DNA of 64,000 bases from Erwinia sp. JUb26 (lineage in GTDB: Bacteria; Pseudomonadota; Gammaproteobacteria; Enterobacterales; Enterobacteriaceae). A model generated the notes under the pieces. That model did not search any database. It had not been told where the DNA came from and saw only the letters and a list, made by a program, of their open reading frames with translations. Below, piece after piece: positions 36,067-44,889 of the stretch. Both the position numbers and the translations under genes were made by a program. Every line of letters begins with the position of its first letter. The stretch's first letter is position 1. The stretch is from assembly GCF_003751505.1 (NCBI RefSeq), contig NZ_RJVB01000003.1, positions 122,712 to 186,711 on the forward strand, written 5' to 3'.

Positions 36067-36333
36067 TTAAGACTGGAACAGGCCCAGGTTGGCTTTCGCG
36101 TAAGCTTCAAAATCAGTGCAGCCGCCGATGTGAGTCTGATCGAGGAAGATCTGCGGCACGGTTTCTACCGGTTTACCCACGGTTTTCTCCAGATCTGCCT
36201 TGGTGATCCCTTCCGCGTGAATATCCACGTAGCGGAAGTTAAAGTCATCACGCTCTTCGGTCAGTTTCTCAGCCAGTTCTTTGGCACGTACGCAGTAAGG
36301 GCAGCCCGGGCGTCCGAAAATCACAGCAAACAT
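36067..36333 (-). CDS. grxA: GrxA, glutaredoxin 1
   Basis: 88-residue dithiol glutaredoxin that reduces ribonucleotide reductase and other disulfides with glutathione. The active site GCPYC (Cys11, Cys14) is followed by VRAKELAEKL, the cis-Pro segment is VETVPQIF and the glutathione-binding IGGCTDFEAYAK follows, where E. coli has IGGYTDF, so an extra Cys replaces Tyr. The start behind GAGGAGAC is clear. In E. coli the gene is activated by OxyR; I could not define an OxyR site here. It lies convergent to ybjM and divergent from ybjC-nfsA. Confidence 0.96.
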   Translation of the reverse strand: MFAVIFGRPGCPYCVRAKELAEKLTEERDDFNFRYVDIHAEGITKADLEKTVGKPVETVPQIFLDQTHIGGCTDFEAYAKANLGLFQS

Positions 36334-36560
36334 AGATGTCTCCTCAAGGGTTGGATTCTTTTATGTGACTCAAGTCACAACTTATTGCTCAATGCCGCCT
36401 ATGATGCCCGCATCCCCCGCTGAATGAAAGAAGGAATTACCTGTTGGTCTGATTCGCACAGGCTATTCTCCTTGCGCTTTTCTGCGGTTTTCAGGCAGAG
36501 TGAGGCGGCGCAAGTTCAGGGGTTTTTTGCTTCGAATGTCAGAGCGTAAGGAGAAACATG

Positions 36561-36845
36561 ATGCGTGCTTTTACTCAGTTACCTCGACCCGTGCTCATTC
36601 TTGAAGCGCTGGGGGGGATCGTGGTGGTGCTTGCCCTGCTGACACTGCATGAAATGCTTCCTTTACCTCCTCCTTTCACCGGTAAGCTGGCCGCTACCGT
36701 CATGATTTTCGTTGGAATTGTCCTGATGTTGCCCGCCGCTGTCGTCATGATGTGGCGTACGGGCAAAGCCATGGCCCCGGACTTATTTAACACGCGCCGT
36801 TCGCCTACTAAGAAAAAAGGAGATTCCCATGACGCCGACCATTGA
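36561..36845 (+). CDS. ybjC: YbjC, small membrane protein preceding nfsA
   Basis: 94-residue protein with two hydrophobic segments and a polar, basic C-terminus (ends DSHDADH). E. coli YbjC has the same size, the start RA-LP-VLILE, the MIF-GI-LMLPAAVV segment and an overlap with nfsA. Here the overlap is 17 nt. The second of two adjacent ATG codons (36561) matches the family start. Function is unknown; in E. coli it belongs to the SoxS-inducible ybjC-nfsA-rimK-ybjN transcript. Confidence 0.88.
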   Translation: MRAFTQLPRPVLILEALGGIVVVLALLTLHEMLPLPPPFTGKLAATVMIFVGIVLMLPAAVVMMWRTGKAMAPDLFNTRRSPTKKKGDSHDADH

Positions 36846-37551
36846 TCTGCTCTGCGCCCATCGTTCCATTCGTGCTTTTACCGAGCGGAAGATAACCCAG
36901 GAACAGCGCGCTGCCATTCTTGCCGCCGCGCAATCGGCCTCCAGCTCCAGCTTTTTGCAGTGCACCTCCATCGTACGCATCAGCGATCCCGCACTGCGTG
37001 AGACGCTGGTGACGCTGAGCGGTGGGCAAAAATATGTCGCCCAGGCCGCGGAGTTCTGGGTGTTCTGTGCCGATTTTAATCGCCTGCAGCAGATTTGCCC
37101 CGAGGCACAGCTGGGGCTGGCCGAGCAGCTGCTGCTGGGCTGTGTCGATACCGCACTCATGGCGCAGAACGCGATGACCGCAGCGGAGTCGCTGGGCTTT
37201 GGCGGCGTATTTATCGGCGGCATTCGCAATCATATCGCCGAAGTGACCGAACAGCTGGCCTTGCCGAAATTTGTGCTGCCGCTGTTCGGACTGTGCCTGG
37301 GAGAACCGGCGCAGGATCCGGTGTTCAAGCCGCGTATGCCTGCCTCAATGCTGGTCCATGAGAACCAGTATCGGGCGCTGGATGCCGCCGAGCTGGAGAA
37401 ATACGATCGTCAGTTGGAGAATTACTACCAGAGCCGCGACAGCAACCGACGGATTGAAAGCTGGAGTGACCATATCCGCAAGACGCTGGTAAAAGAAAGC
37501 CGTCCGTTTATGCTCGATTACCTGCACCAGCAGGGCTGGGCCACGCGCTGA
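36829..37551 (+). CDS. nfsA: NfsA, major oxygen-insensitive NADPH nitroreductase
   Basis: 240-residue FMN flavoprotein that reduces nitroaromatics and quinones by two-electron steps using NADPH. Landmarks are LLCAHRSIRAFT at the FMN phosphate site, AAAQSASSSSFLQ, FGGVFIGGIRNH and the NADPH-site region around YDRQLENYYQSR. The sequence follows E. coli NfsA throughout. The start lies inside the end of ybjC, with AAAAGGAG upstream. It is followed 22 bp later by rimK, indicating one operon. Confidence 0.95.
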   Translation: MTPTIDLLCAHRSIRAFTERKITQEQRAAILAAAQSASSSSFLQCTSIVRISDPALRETLVTLSGGQKYVAQAAEFWVFCADFNRLQQICPEAQLGLAEQLLLGCVDTALMAQNAMTAAESLGFGGVFIGGIRNHIAEVTEQLALPKFVLPLFGLCLGEPAQDPVFKPRMPASMLVHENQYRALDAAELEKYDRQLENYYQSRDSNRRIESWSDHIRKTLVKESRPFMLDYLHQQGWATR

Positions 37552-37573
37552 TCGCCCCCTTCGGAGGTAACTG

Positions 37574-38476
37574 TTGAAAATTGCCGTGCTTTCCCGTGAT
37601 GGTTCGCTCTACTCCTGTCAGCGTCTGGTTGAGGCTGCGCGCGCGCGCGGCCACAGCGTCGAGGTGATCGATCCGCTTTCCTGTTATATGAATATCAACC
37701 CCGGCTCGTCGGCGATTCACTATCGTGGCCGTCAGCTGGAACACGTTGATGCGGTGATCCCGCGTATTGGCCCCTCAACGACTTTTTACGGGATGGCGGT
37801 GCTGCGCCAGTTTGAAATGTGCGGTAGCTATCCTCTTAACGAGTCGCTGGCGATTGCCCGCGCACGCGATAAGCTGCGCTCGCTGCAGCTGCTGGCCCGC
37901 GCCGGGATCGCCATGCCGATCACCGGTTTTGCGCACTCGCCGGACGATACCAGCGATCTGATCAAGATGGTTGGTGGCGCGCCGCTGGTGGTCAAGCTGC
38001 TGGAAGGCACTCAGGGAATAGGCGTGGTGCTGGCGGAAACCCGCCAGGCGGCGGAAAGCGTGATTGACGCCTTTCGTGGGCTGAATGCGCATATTCTGGT
38101 GCAGGAGTTTATTAAAGAGGCGCAGGGGCGGGATATTCGCTGTCTGGTGATTGGTGGCGAAGTCGTTGCGGCCATCGAGCGGGTCGCGAAAGAGGGGGAG
38201 TTCCGATCCAATCTTCATCGCGGCGGTAGCGCCCGGCGCGTGGTGATTGACGATCGCGAGCGCGAAATCGCGGTTCGGGCGGCGGCAACGCTCGGGCTGG
38301 ACGTGGCCGGTGTCGATATTCTCCGCGCCGAACGCGGTCCGCTGGTGATGGAGGTTAACGCGTCGCCGGGGTTGGAAGGCATTGAAAAAACAACCGGTCT
38401 GAATATTGCCGCGATGATGATCGGCTGGATCGAAGAGCAGGCCCGTCCAGGCTTCAGCCTGAAAACCGGTGGCTGA
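37574..38476 (+). CDS. rimK: RimK, ribosomal protein S6 glutamate ligase
   Basis: 300-residue ATP-grasp enzyme that adds glutamates to the C-terminus of ribosomal protein S6. The start is TTG (37574), as in E. coli, supported by GGAGG eight bases upstream and by [15 protein letters not shown] as the first residues. Visible ATP-grasp elements are [40 protein letters not shown] and [18 protein letters not shown]. Operon with nfsA and probably ybjN. Confidence 0.95.
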   Translation: MKIAVLSRDGSLYSCQRLVEAARARGHSVEVIDPLSCYMNINPGSSAIHYRGRQLEHVDAVIPRIGPSTTFYGMAVLRQFEMCGSYPLNESLAIARARDKLRSLQLLARAGIAMPITGFAHSPDDTSDLIKMVGGAPLVVKLLEGTQGIGVVLAETRQAAESVIDAFRGLNAHILVQEFIKEAQGRDIRCLVIGGEVVAAIERVAKEGEFRSNLHRGGSARRVVIDDREREIAVRAAATLGLDVAGVDILRAERGPLVMEVNASPGLEGIEKTTGLNIAAMMIGWIEEQARPGFSLKTGG

Positions 38477-38562
38477 TGTCTTATTTCTGTCGTAAACATG
38501 GTTTTTATTAACGAATTTCCGTAAGCTAGTGCGCAATTTTATCGCGGCAAGAGACAAATCAT

Positions 38563-39042
38563 ATGGATTCACTCATCGTCCCGGATCTCGACGTATTACG
38601 GCGTTGGCTGGATCAGCAAAGCATCACCTGGTTCGAGTGTGACTCCTGTCAGGCCCTTCATCTGCCGCATATGCAGAATTTTGACGGGATATTTGATGCC
38701 AAACTGGATCTGGTTGATAACGTGATCCTGTTTTCGGCGCTGGCCGAGGTGAAGCCGACCGCGTTAATCCCACTGGTCGGCGATTTGTCGCAGATCAACG
38801 CCAGCTCGTTGACGGTGAAGGCGTTCCTGGATATTCAGGATGATAACCTGCCGAAGCTGATCGTCTGCCAGTCGCTTAGCGTCAGTGCTGGCGTGACCCA
38901 TGCGCAGTTCGATCATTTTATGAAGCAGAGCGAAGAACAGATTTCGATGATCGTGATGGAAGCCTTTGCTAACCATTTGCTGGTGATCGGTGAGGATGAA
39001 GAGCGTCCACCGGTGATTAGCGGCCACTCCATGCTGCATTAA
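38563..39042 (+). CDS. ybjN: YbjN, sensory/chaperone-like stress protein
   Basis: 159-residue cytoplasmic protein of the YbjN family (type III secretion chaperone-like fold). It begins MDSLIVPDLDVLRRWLDQQ and carries the conserved FECDSCQALHLPH, DAKLDLVDNVILFSA and CQSLSVSAGVTHAQFDHFM segments. E. coli YbjN affects motility, biofilm and stress phenotypes by an unclear mechanism, and Erwinia AmyR is a close homologue that modulates amylovoran production. It lies 86 bp after rimK. A weak hairpin (39055-39080, GGGGCAGTAGCCTTACTGCCC) follows. Confidence 0.93.
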   Translation: MDSLIVPDLDVLRRWLDQQSITWFECDSCQALHLPHMQNFDGIFDAKLDLVDNVILFSALAEVKPTALIPLVGDLSQINASSLTVKAFLDIQDDNLPKLIVCQSLSVSAGVTHAQFDHFMKQSEEQISMIVMEAFANHLLVIGEDEERPPVISGHSMLH

Positions 39043-39298
39043 GTTTTCTCCTGCCTGGGGCAGTAGCCTTACTGCCCAACAGTCCGACTTTTCATCACTC
39101 TACGTAATTATCTGCGCCAGCACGGTTTTTTCACGGGCTTTTCCCGCGGGCTCCACCACTTTTTATTCTGCATTTTGCCCTTAATTGCCAGATATCTATC
39201 GCTGTTTATGCCGCCAATGGCATATCACGTAGAGGAAACATGCATAGAAAATCGATAAAAGGCGTTTTTTACGCTAAGGTCTGGTCTGGACCAGTGAG

Positions 39299-39313
39299 TG
39301 GGGCTATTCTTGC
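39299..39313 (+). promoter_or_regulatory. Sigma-54-like -24/-12 promoter of potF
   Basis: TGGGGCTATTCTTGC aligns with the sigma-54 consensus TGGCACG-N4-TTGC with exact spacing between the GG and GC dinucleotides. potFGHI is an NtrC-controlled operon in E. coli, which fits. No clear NtrC enhancer pair could be chosen upstream. Confidence 0.6.
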
Positions 39314-39371
39314 GTTGCTGCATTAAGCGTGCAACGTCGCTACAACTATAGGTTTTTTCTATTAACGACGC

Positions 39372-39389
39372 AGTGAATAATGATTCATT
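39372..39389. promoter_or_regulatory. ArgR-type arginine box in the potF leader
   Basis: AGTGAATAATGATTCATT matches all ten core positions of the arginine box (TGAAT-N4-ATTCA). It lies 100 bp before the potF start. A second box at the usual spacing is not obvious. Confidence 0.65.
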
Positions 39390-39488
39390 GTGAACCTGTA
39401 TTTTGCCGCAGGCGCTCACCGGTTCGCTTGCTGGAGAAATGTACCTTTCGGGTACGGCTGTGATTATCCCTGTTCAGGAGAATGGAAG

Positions 39489-40598
39489 ATGTTCAACCAA
39501 CGCAAAAAATGGTTGTCAGGTGTGGTTGCGGGTGCGCTGATGGCGATCTCCGCTGGCTCTCTGGCGGAAGATAAAACGCTGCACGTTTACAACTGGTCTG
39601 ATTATATTGCGCCAAACACCGTGGCCGATTTTGAAAAGCAAACCGGCATCAAAGTCGTGTATGACGTGTTTGACTCCAACGAGGTGCTTGAAGGCAAACT
39701 GATGGCGGGCAGCACCGGCTATGACGTGGTGGTGCCATCTTCCAGCTTCCTGGCGCGTCAGCTTCAGTCCGGCGTGTTTCAGCCGCTGGATCGCAGCAAG
39801 CTGCCAAATTATAAAAACCTCGATCCCGATCTGATGAAAAAGCTGGAGCAGCACGATCCGGGTAACAAATACGCCATTCCTTACCTGTGGGCCACCACCG
39901 GTATCGGCTATAACGTCGATAAAGTGAAGGCCGCGCTGGGTAAAGATGCACCGGTGGATAGCTGGGATCTGGTACTGAAGCCGGAAAACCTTGAGAAGCT
40001 GAAAAGCTGCGGCGTGTCCTTCCTCGATGCACCTGAAGAAGTTTTTGCCACCGTGCTGAACTACCTCGGCAAAGATCCGAACAGCAGCGATGCGAAAGAT
40101 TACTCGGGAGCGGCGACCGATCTGCTGCTGAAGCTGCGTCCAAGCATTCGTTACTTCCACTCTTCTCAGTACATTAACGACCTGGCGAACGGCAACACCT
40201 GTGTGGCCATCGGCTGGGCGGGTGACGTTCTGCAGGCGAAAAAACGCGCTGAAGATGCGAAAAACGGCGTGAACATTGCCTACAGCATCCCTAAAGAGGG
40301 CGCGCTGGCGTTCTTCGATATGCTGGCGATTCCGAAAGATGCGAAAAACACCGACGCGGCCTATCAGTTCATCAACTATCTGATGGAGCCGAAAGTGATG
40401 GCGCAGATTTCCAACACCATCTTCTATGCCAGCGGCGTGAAAGCATCGATTCCATTCGTTGATGAAGCAATTCGCAACAACCCGGGTATCTACCCAACCC
40501 CAGAAACCATGGCGAAACTGTTTACGCTTAAGTTGCAGGATCCGAAACTTGACCGTGTGCGTACGCGTGCATGGACTAAAGTTAAAAGTGGTAAATAA
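39489..40598 (+). CDS. potF: PotF, periplasmic putrescine-binding protein
   Basis: 369-residue solute-binding protein. The ATG at 39489 gives a signal peptide ([19 protein letters not shown] ending SLA) before [16 protein letters not shown]; the longer open frame upstream lacks a signal. Binding-site landmarks of PotF are visible: [62 protein letters not shown] and [10 protein letters not shown]. The C-terminus [12 protein letters not shown] equals E. coli. First gene of potFGHI; a terminator-like hairpin separates it from potG, probably giving more binding protein than membrane components. Confidence 0.96.
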   Translation: MFNQRKKWLSGVVAGALMAISAGSLAEDKTLHVYNWSDYIAPNTVADFEKQTGIKVVYDVFDSNEVLEGKLMAGSTGYDVVVPSSSFLARQLQSGVFQPLDRSKLPNYKNLDPDLMKKLEQHDPGNKYAIPYLWATTGIGYNVDKVKAALGKDAPVDSWDLVLKPENLEKLKSCGVSFLDAPEEVFATVLNYLGKDPNSSDAKDYSGAATDLLLKLRPSIRYFHSSQYINDLANGNTCVAIGWAGDVLQAKKRAEDAKNGVNIAYSIPKEGALAFFDMLAIPKDAKNTDAAYQFINYLMEPKVMAQISNTIFYASGVKASIPFVDEAIRNNPGIYPTPETMAKLFTLKLQDPKLDRVRTRAWTKVKSGK

Positions 40599-40633
40599 CT
40601 GAGTAGTGAGTCTGACTCACTCTTGCTAAGCAG

Positions 40634-40668
40634 CAGAGGCCGGTTATCGGCCTCTGTTTGTTATTTTT
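40634..40668 (+). terminator. Terminator/attenuator between potF and potG
   Basis: CAGAGGCCG (40634-40642) pairs with CGGCCTCTG (40648-40656) around GTTAT, followed by TTTGTTATTTTT. Strong enough to terminate a share of transcripts; potGHI must then come from read-through. Confidence 0.75.
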
Positions 40669-40710
40669 GGGCCTGTCCCACTGGGGAAGGCTCTTTAGCG
40701 CCGGAGAGTA

Positions 40711-41850
40711 ATGGTAGTGAACGACGCGATCCCCCGTCCTCAAAGCAAGGCTGGCAGGGCGTTAACGCCGCTGCTGGAAATCCGTAATCTGACCAAGTCG
40801 TTTGACGGTCAGCACGCGGTAGATGATGTCAACCTCACCATCTACAAAGGCGAAATCTTCGCCCTGCTGGGTGCCTCCGGCTGCGGTAAGTCCACGCTGC
40901 TGCGCATGCTGGCCGGGTTCGAAAGCCCGACCCAGGGGCAGATCCTGCTGGATGGCCAGGACCTCTCCCACGTGCCGCCCTATCAGCGCCCAATCAACAT
41001 GATGTTTCAGTCCTACGCGCTGTTCCCCCATATGACGGTGGAGCAGAATATCGCCTTTGGTCTGAAACAGGACCGCCTGCCCAAGGCGGAAATCGCCAGC
41101 CGCGTAGCCGAAATGCTGACGCTGGTGCATATGCAGGAGTACGCCAAGCGTAAGCCGCACCAGCTTTCCGGCGGTCAGCGTCAGCGCGTGGCGCTGGCAC
41201 GCAGTCTGGCCAAGCGGCCTAAACTGCTGCTGCTGGATGAACCCATGGGTGCGCTGGATAAAAAGCTGCGCGACCGCATGCAGCTGGAAGTAGTCGATAT
41301 TCTTGAGCGCGTGGGGGCTACCTGCGTGATGGTGACGCACGATCAGGAAGAAGCGATGACCATGGCGGGCCGAATTGCCATTATGAATCGCGGCAAGTTT
41401 GTGCAGATCGGCGAGCCGGAAGAGATTTACGAGCATCCGACCACCCGCTTCAGCGCTGAATTTATCGGTTCGGTCAACGTCTTTGAGGGCCTGCTGCGTG
41501 AGCGCCAGGAAGATGGGCTGATTATTGACAGCCCGGGACTGGTGCACCCGCTGAAAGTGGCGAGCGATGTGTCGGTGCTGGATGGCGTGCCGGTGTACGT
41601 GGCGCTGCGCCCGGAAAAAGTGCTGCTGTGTGATGATGTTCCGGCCGATGGCTTCAACTTTGCCGTGGGGGAGGTGGTGCATATTGCCTATCTGGGCGAC
41701 CTGTCTATCTATCACGTGCGCCTGCGCAGCGGCCAGATGATCAGCGCTCAGCTGCAAAACGGCCAGCGCTTCCGCAACGGTGCGCCGACGTGGGGCGATG
41801 AAGTTCGCCTGTGTTGGGATACCGATAGCTGTGTGGTTCTGACGGTATAG
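40711..41850 (+). CDS. potG: PotG, ATPase of the putrescine importer
   Basis: 379-residue ABC ATPase. Walker A GASGCGKST (about residue 53), the Q-loop MMFQSYALFPH, signature LSGGQRQRVALARSLA, Walker B LLLLDEPMGALD and the H-loop VMVTHDQEEAMTMAGR are all intact; a TOBE regulatory domain fills the last 120 residues. The ATG at 40711 sits behind GGAGAG; a GTG two codons later gives the E. coli start (NDAIPRPQ) and cannot be excluded. Confidence 0.95.
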   Translation: MVVNDAIPRPQSKAGRALTPLLEIRNLTKSFDGQHAVDDVNLTIYKGEIFALLGASGCGKSTLLRMLAGFESPTQGQILLDGQDLSHVPPYQRPINMMFQSYALFPHMTVEQNIAFGLKQDRLPKAEIASRVAEMLTLVHMQEYAKRKPHQLSGGQRQRVALARSLAKRPKLLLLDEPMGALDKKLRDRMQLEVVDILERVGATCVMVTHDQEEAMTMAGRIAIMNRGKFVQIGEPEEIYEHPTTRFSAEFIGSVNVFEGLLRERQEDGLIIDSPGLVHPLKVASDVSVLDGVPVYVALRPEKVLLCDDVPADGFNFAVGEVVHIAYLGDLSIYHVRLRSGQMISAQLQNGQRFRNGAPTWGDEVRLCWDTDSCVVLTV

Positions 41851-41861
41851 CAGGGGGAATA

Positions 41862-42821
41862 ATGAGCCAATTTTCTGAACGTACCACTAAACCACCGAGT
41901 GTGCGGCGCATCGGCGTTTCACTGCTGACCCGGCTGCAGATGGCCCACGGCCGCAAGCTGGTAATAGCTCTGCCCTATATCTGGCTGTCGCTGCTGTTTT
42001 TACTGCCGTTCCTTATCGTCCTGAAGATCAGTTTTGCTGACATTGCGCGCGCCATTCCGCCGTACACGGAACTGCTGACGTGGGCCGACGGCCAGCTGAG
42101 TATGGTGCTGAATCTCGGCAACTACTTCACCCTGACCGACGATCCACTTTATGTCGATGCCTACCTGCATTCGCTCCAGGTTGCCGCAGTCTCAACCGCT
42201 ATCTGCCTGCTGATCGGTTATCCGCTGGCGTGGGCGGTGGCGCATGCTTCCCCCTCAACGCGCAATATCCTGCTGCTGCTGGTGATCCTGCCGTCCTGGA
42301 CCTCTTTCCTGGTCAGGGTGTACGCGTGGATGGGGATCCTCAACGATAACGGTATTTTGAACCGCTTCCTGATGTGGACCGGGATTATCGATCACCCGAT
42401 CGCCATCCTGTACACCAATATGGCGGTGTATATCGGTATCGTTTACTGCTATCTGCCGTTTATGGTGCTGCCTATCTATACCGCGCTGACCCGCATCGAT
42501 TATTCGCTGGTAGAAGCGTCTCTTGACCTCGGTGCTCGTCCTCTGAAGACCTTCTTCAGCGTGATTGTGCCGCTGACCAAAGGCGGTATCATTGCCGGTT
42601 CAATGCTGGTCTTCATCCCTGCGGTGGGCGAGTACGTGATCCCGGAACTGCTGGGTGGCCCGGACAGTATTATGATTGGCCGCGTGCTGTGGCAGGAGTT
42701 CTTTAACAACCGCGACTGGCCGGTGGCCTCTGCGCTGGCGGTGATTATTTTGCTGATCCTGATCATGCCGATCGTCTGGTTCCACAAGCATCAGAACAAA
42801 GAAATGGGGGATAAGGCATGA
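41862..42821 (+). CDS. potH: PotH, putrescine importer permease
   Basis: 319-residue inner-membrane permease with six main membrane segments after a polar N-terminus. The EAA loop is visible as YSLVEASLDLGARPLKTFFSV, and SLLFLLPFLIVLKISFAD marks the first helix. Close to E. coli PotH. It follows potG by 11 bp and overlaps potI by 4 bp (ATGA), so the two permeases are translationally coupled. Confidence 0.95.
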   Translation: MSQFSERTTKPPSVRRIGVSLLTRLQMAHGRKLVIALPYIWLSLLFLLPFLIVLKISFADIARAIPPYTELLTWADGQLSMVLNLGNYFTLTDDPLYVDAYLHSLQVAAVSTAICLLIGYPLAWAVAHASPSTRNILLLLVILPSWTSFLVRVYAWMGILNDNGILNRFLMWTGIIDHPIAILYTNMAVYIGIVYCYLPFMVLPIYTALTRIDYSLVEASLDLGARPLKTFFSVIVPLTKGGIIAGSMLVFIPAVGEYVIPELLGGPDSIMIGRVLWQEFFNNRDWPVASALAVIILLILIMPIVWFHKHQNKEMGDKA

Positions 42822-43663
42822 ACAGTTTGCCGACCATTCGCTCGAAGTGGCGTACGGCGATCCTCGCTGTTTGTTTCTTCTTCCTCTATGCGCCGATGCT
42901 GCTGCTGGTGATCTTTTCGTTTAACTCGTCGCAGCTGGCCGCGTGGGAAAGCTTCTCGTTCCACTGGTATAACGTGCTGTTCCACGATGATGCGATGATT
43001 AGCGCCGTGACGCTCAGCCTGTCAATTGCCGCGCTGTCGGCGACGGCGGCGGTGATCCTCGGCACGATTGCCGCGGTGATCATCGTGCGTTTTGGCCGTT
43101 TCAAAGGCTCGACCGGTTTTGCCTTTATGCTCACGGCCCCGCTGGTGATGCCCGACGTGATCACAGGCCTTTCGCTGCTGCTGCTGTTTGTGGCGATGGC
43201 GAACGCCTTCGGCTGGCCTGCCGATCGCGGCATGTTGACCATCTGGCTGGCGCACGTGACGTTCTGTACCGCCTATGTTGCGGTGGTAATCAACTCACGC
43301 CTGCGCGAACTGGACCGCTCAATCGAAGAGGCGGCAATGGATCTGGGTGCCACGCCGCTGAAGGTGTTCTTTGTGATCACCGTGCCGATGATTGCTCCGG
43401 CCATCGTCACCGGCTGGCTGCTGGCCTTTACGCTGTCGCTGGATGACCTGGTGATTTCCAGCTTTGTTACCGGGCCGGGTGCTACCACGCTGCCGATGCA
43501 GATCTTCGCCACCGTACGTCGTGGGGTGAATCCGGAAATCAACGCGCTGGCTTCGCTGATTCTGTTTGTGGTTGGGCTGGTGGGCTTTATCGCCTGGCGC
43601 CTGATGGCACACGAAGAGAAGCAGCGGATTAAGGATATTCAGAAGGCGCGTTCCGGGCACTGA
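42818..43663 (+). CDS. potI: PotI, putrescine importer permease
   Basis: 281-residue permease pairing with PotH. Six membrane segments, the first within AILAVCFFFLYAPMLLLVIF; the EAA loop reads RSIEEAAMDLGATPLKVFFV and SLDDLVISSFVTGPGATTLP follows, as in spermidine/putrescine permeases. It ends the potFGHI operon; no standard terminator follows, and a copy of the dispersed palindromic repeat begins 38 bp after the stop. Confidence 0.95.
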   Translation: MNSLPTIRSKWRTAILAVCFFFLYAPMLLLVIFSFNSSQLAAWESFSFHWYNVLFHDDAMISAVTLSLSIAALSATAAVILGTIAAVIIVRFGRFKGSTGFAFMLTAPLVMPDVITGLSLLLLFVAMANAFGWPADRGMLTIWLAHVTFCTAYVAVVINSRLRELDRSIEEAAMDLGATPLKVFFVITVPMIAPAIVTGWLLAFTLSLDDLVISSFVTGPGATTLPMQIFATVRRGVNPEINALASLILFVVGLVGFIAWRLMAHEEKQRIKDIQKARSGH

Positions 43664-43700
43664 GTTACGTGGAAGGCTGACGGGCTGGTGCCGGATATCC

Positions 43701-43897
43701 GGCCTTTGCGGGGGCTGCTGGGCGGTCCTCGCGCCACGCTGTGCGTGGTGCCTTCGTCTACAGCCGCTGGCCGACGGATCGCGCGGGAGTGGGCTTCCTG
43801 CCCACGCCCGATCTGATGTCACCCTCCCTGCTGCCCTCTCCTGGCCAGCGGCTTTCGCCTCAGCGCTGCGGATTGCCCACCAGCCCCCGCAAAGGCC
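43701..43897 (+). repeat. Palindromic repeat family, full copy D (197 bp)
   Basis: The arms at 43701-43723 and 43875-43897 are a 23-bp inverted repeat with one mismatch (core GCGGGGGCTG and CAGCCCCCGC). The left box GGGCGGTCCTCGCGCC is at 43720-43735 and the right box CTCAGCGCTGCGGATTGCCC ends at 43878. An internal hairpin GTGGGC/GCCCAC is capped by TTCCT. It starts 38 bp after the potI stop, where its arms could serve as a transcript-end hairpin. Confidence 0.9.
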
Positions 43898-44307
43898 GTC
43901 TACCTCTGACTATCTGGTGGCTGCCAGTCTGAAAATCGGGGCCTGGCGATGCGTTGTTCAATTACTCTCGCGAATGCGGTTTCTAAGAGGTTTGAAGGAA
44001 TATCTTCATCGGATGGTACTGGGGGATGCGTATTCTCAACGGGGAATAGTTGTACCCGTTGTTATCATTGTCCCCATTTTGGCGATCGGCTGTTTCCGAC
44101 ATGCTGAGGAGGCGCTGTAACCGACTGTGGCGGTCGCGAATGCTAATCCCTGACAGGTGATATACGTCGTTCATCCAGACGATCGCCGTTTCAAGAATCA
44201 TTCATATCAGCATCGAAACTGAATAGGCTGACATGAGGCGGATTGATAGCGGGCATTTTGTACCATCCACGGCTTGGAGTGTAGATTCAAGAATAGTGCA
44301 GATAAGC

Positions 44308-44435
44308 GCTGAAATTAAATTCGGTGTTGCTGTTATACGGAGCTATGGGCGATATTTTGTATTGCTCACGCATCCTGTTGCTGTTTAAAGAATAGGCTAC
44401 GGAAATGTTGAAATTGAATACGGTGTTGCTGTAAT
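44308..44435 (+). repeat. Degenerate repeat of 99-bp period in AT-rich DNA
   Basis: A 29-bp segment ending TTCGGTGTTGCTGTTAT (44308-44336) recurs at 44407-44435 with about five changes (ACGGTGTTGCTGTAAT). A weaker match with CGAAACTGAATAGG occurs near 44210. Nothing codes here; it may be decayed mobile or phage DNA, but no such element is recognisable. Confidence 0.5.
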
Positions 44436-44696
44436 GCATATCAATGTCAAAACTTTATGTCGTCCGGAATGACAAAAGTTGTTCAAACTTAAGCACAGAA
44501 ATTCCTGTCTCGGGTATGGTAAGGTTAAAAACAACGCATAACTACGCAGCCTCGTATTCTGCTGTTGGTTTTGACAGCCATTATTCAATGACTACCTGCT
44601 TTAAAAAAACGTTCGCTTCAACAATCCCGAAATTTAATTATCCTACGATAAAAAGTCCTGTGACATAAACAGCAACAATAATGCTGCTGAGCGGGC

Positions 44697-44889
44697 GGGT
44701 GGGGGCCCCAAAAGGGCAATCCGCAGCGCTGAACGGAGAAAGGAAGCCAGGATGTGACCGCAGGACGCGGGCGCAAGGCTCGGTCGGCACACGGATGTGC
44801 CGTCTGAGCCGGTCCGACCGGCTGACGAACGACGTGAAGGGACCACGCAGCGCGTGGCGCGAGGACCCGCCCGATTGGGGCGCCCACCC
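44697..44889 (-). repeat. Palindromic repeat family, full copy C (193 bp)
   Basis: Minus-oriented element. Arms at 44697-44717 and 44869-44889 are complementary at 18 of 21 positions (core GGGTGGG and CCCACCC with GGGGCC). The left box lies at 44856-44872 with one extra base. The internal sequence is of the same subtype as copy B (CGTTCGTCAGCCGGTCGGACCG) with a CGGCAC/GTGCCG hairpin. Its outer arm has been amplified into the adjacent 66-bp tandem array. Confidence 0.85.

Larger units (their letters stand above)
39043..39488 (+). other. Regulatory region of the potFGHI operon
   Basis: 446 bp without a credible gene. It contains a sigma-54-like -24/-12 element, a perfect arginine box and a hairpin (CGTTGC/GCAACG near 39313-39336). 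A 28-codon ATG ORF (39240-39326) spans the -24/-12 element and is probably not translated. Confidence 0.6.

Noticed and set aside
39240..39326. 28-codon ORF with an AGAGGAAAC ribosome-binding site upstream of potF
   Set aside because: The sigma-54-like -24/-12 element lies inside it, its peptide matches nothing I know, and it would need a separate upstream promoter. Left as unproven.
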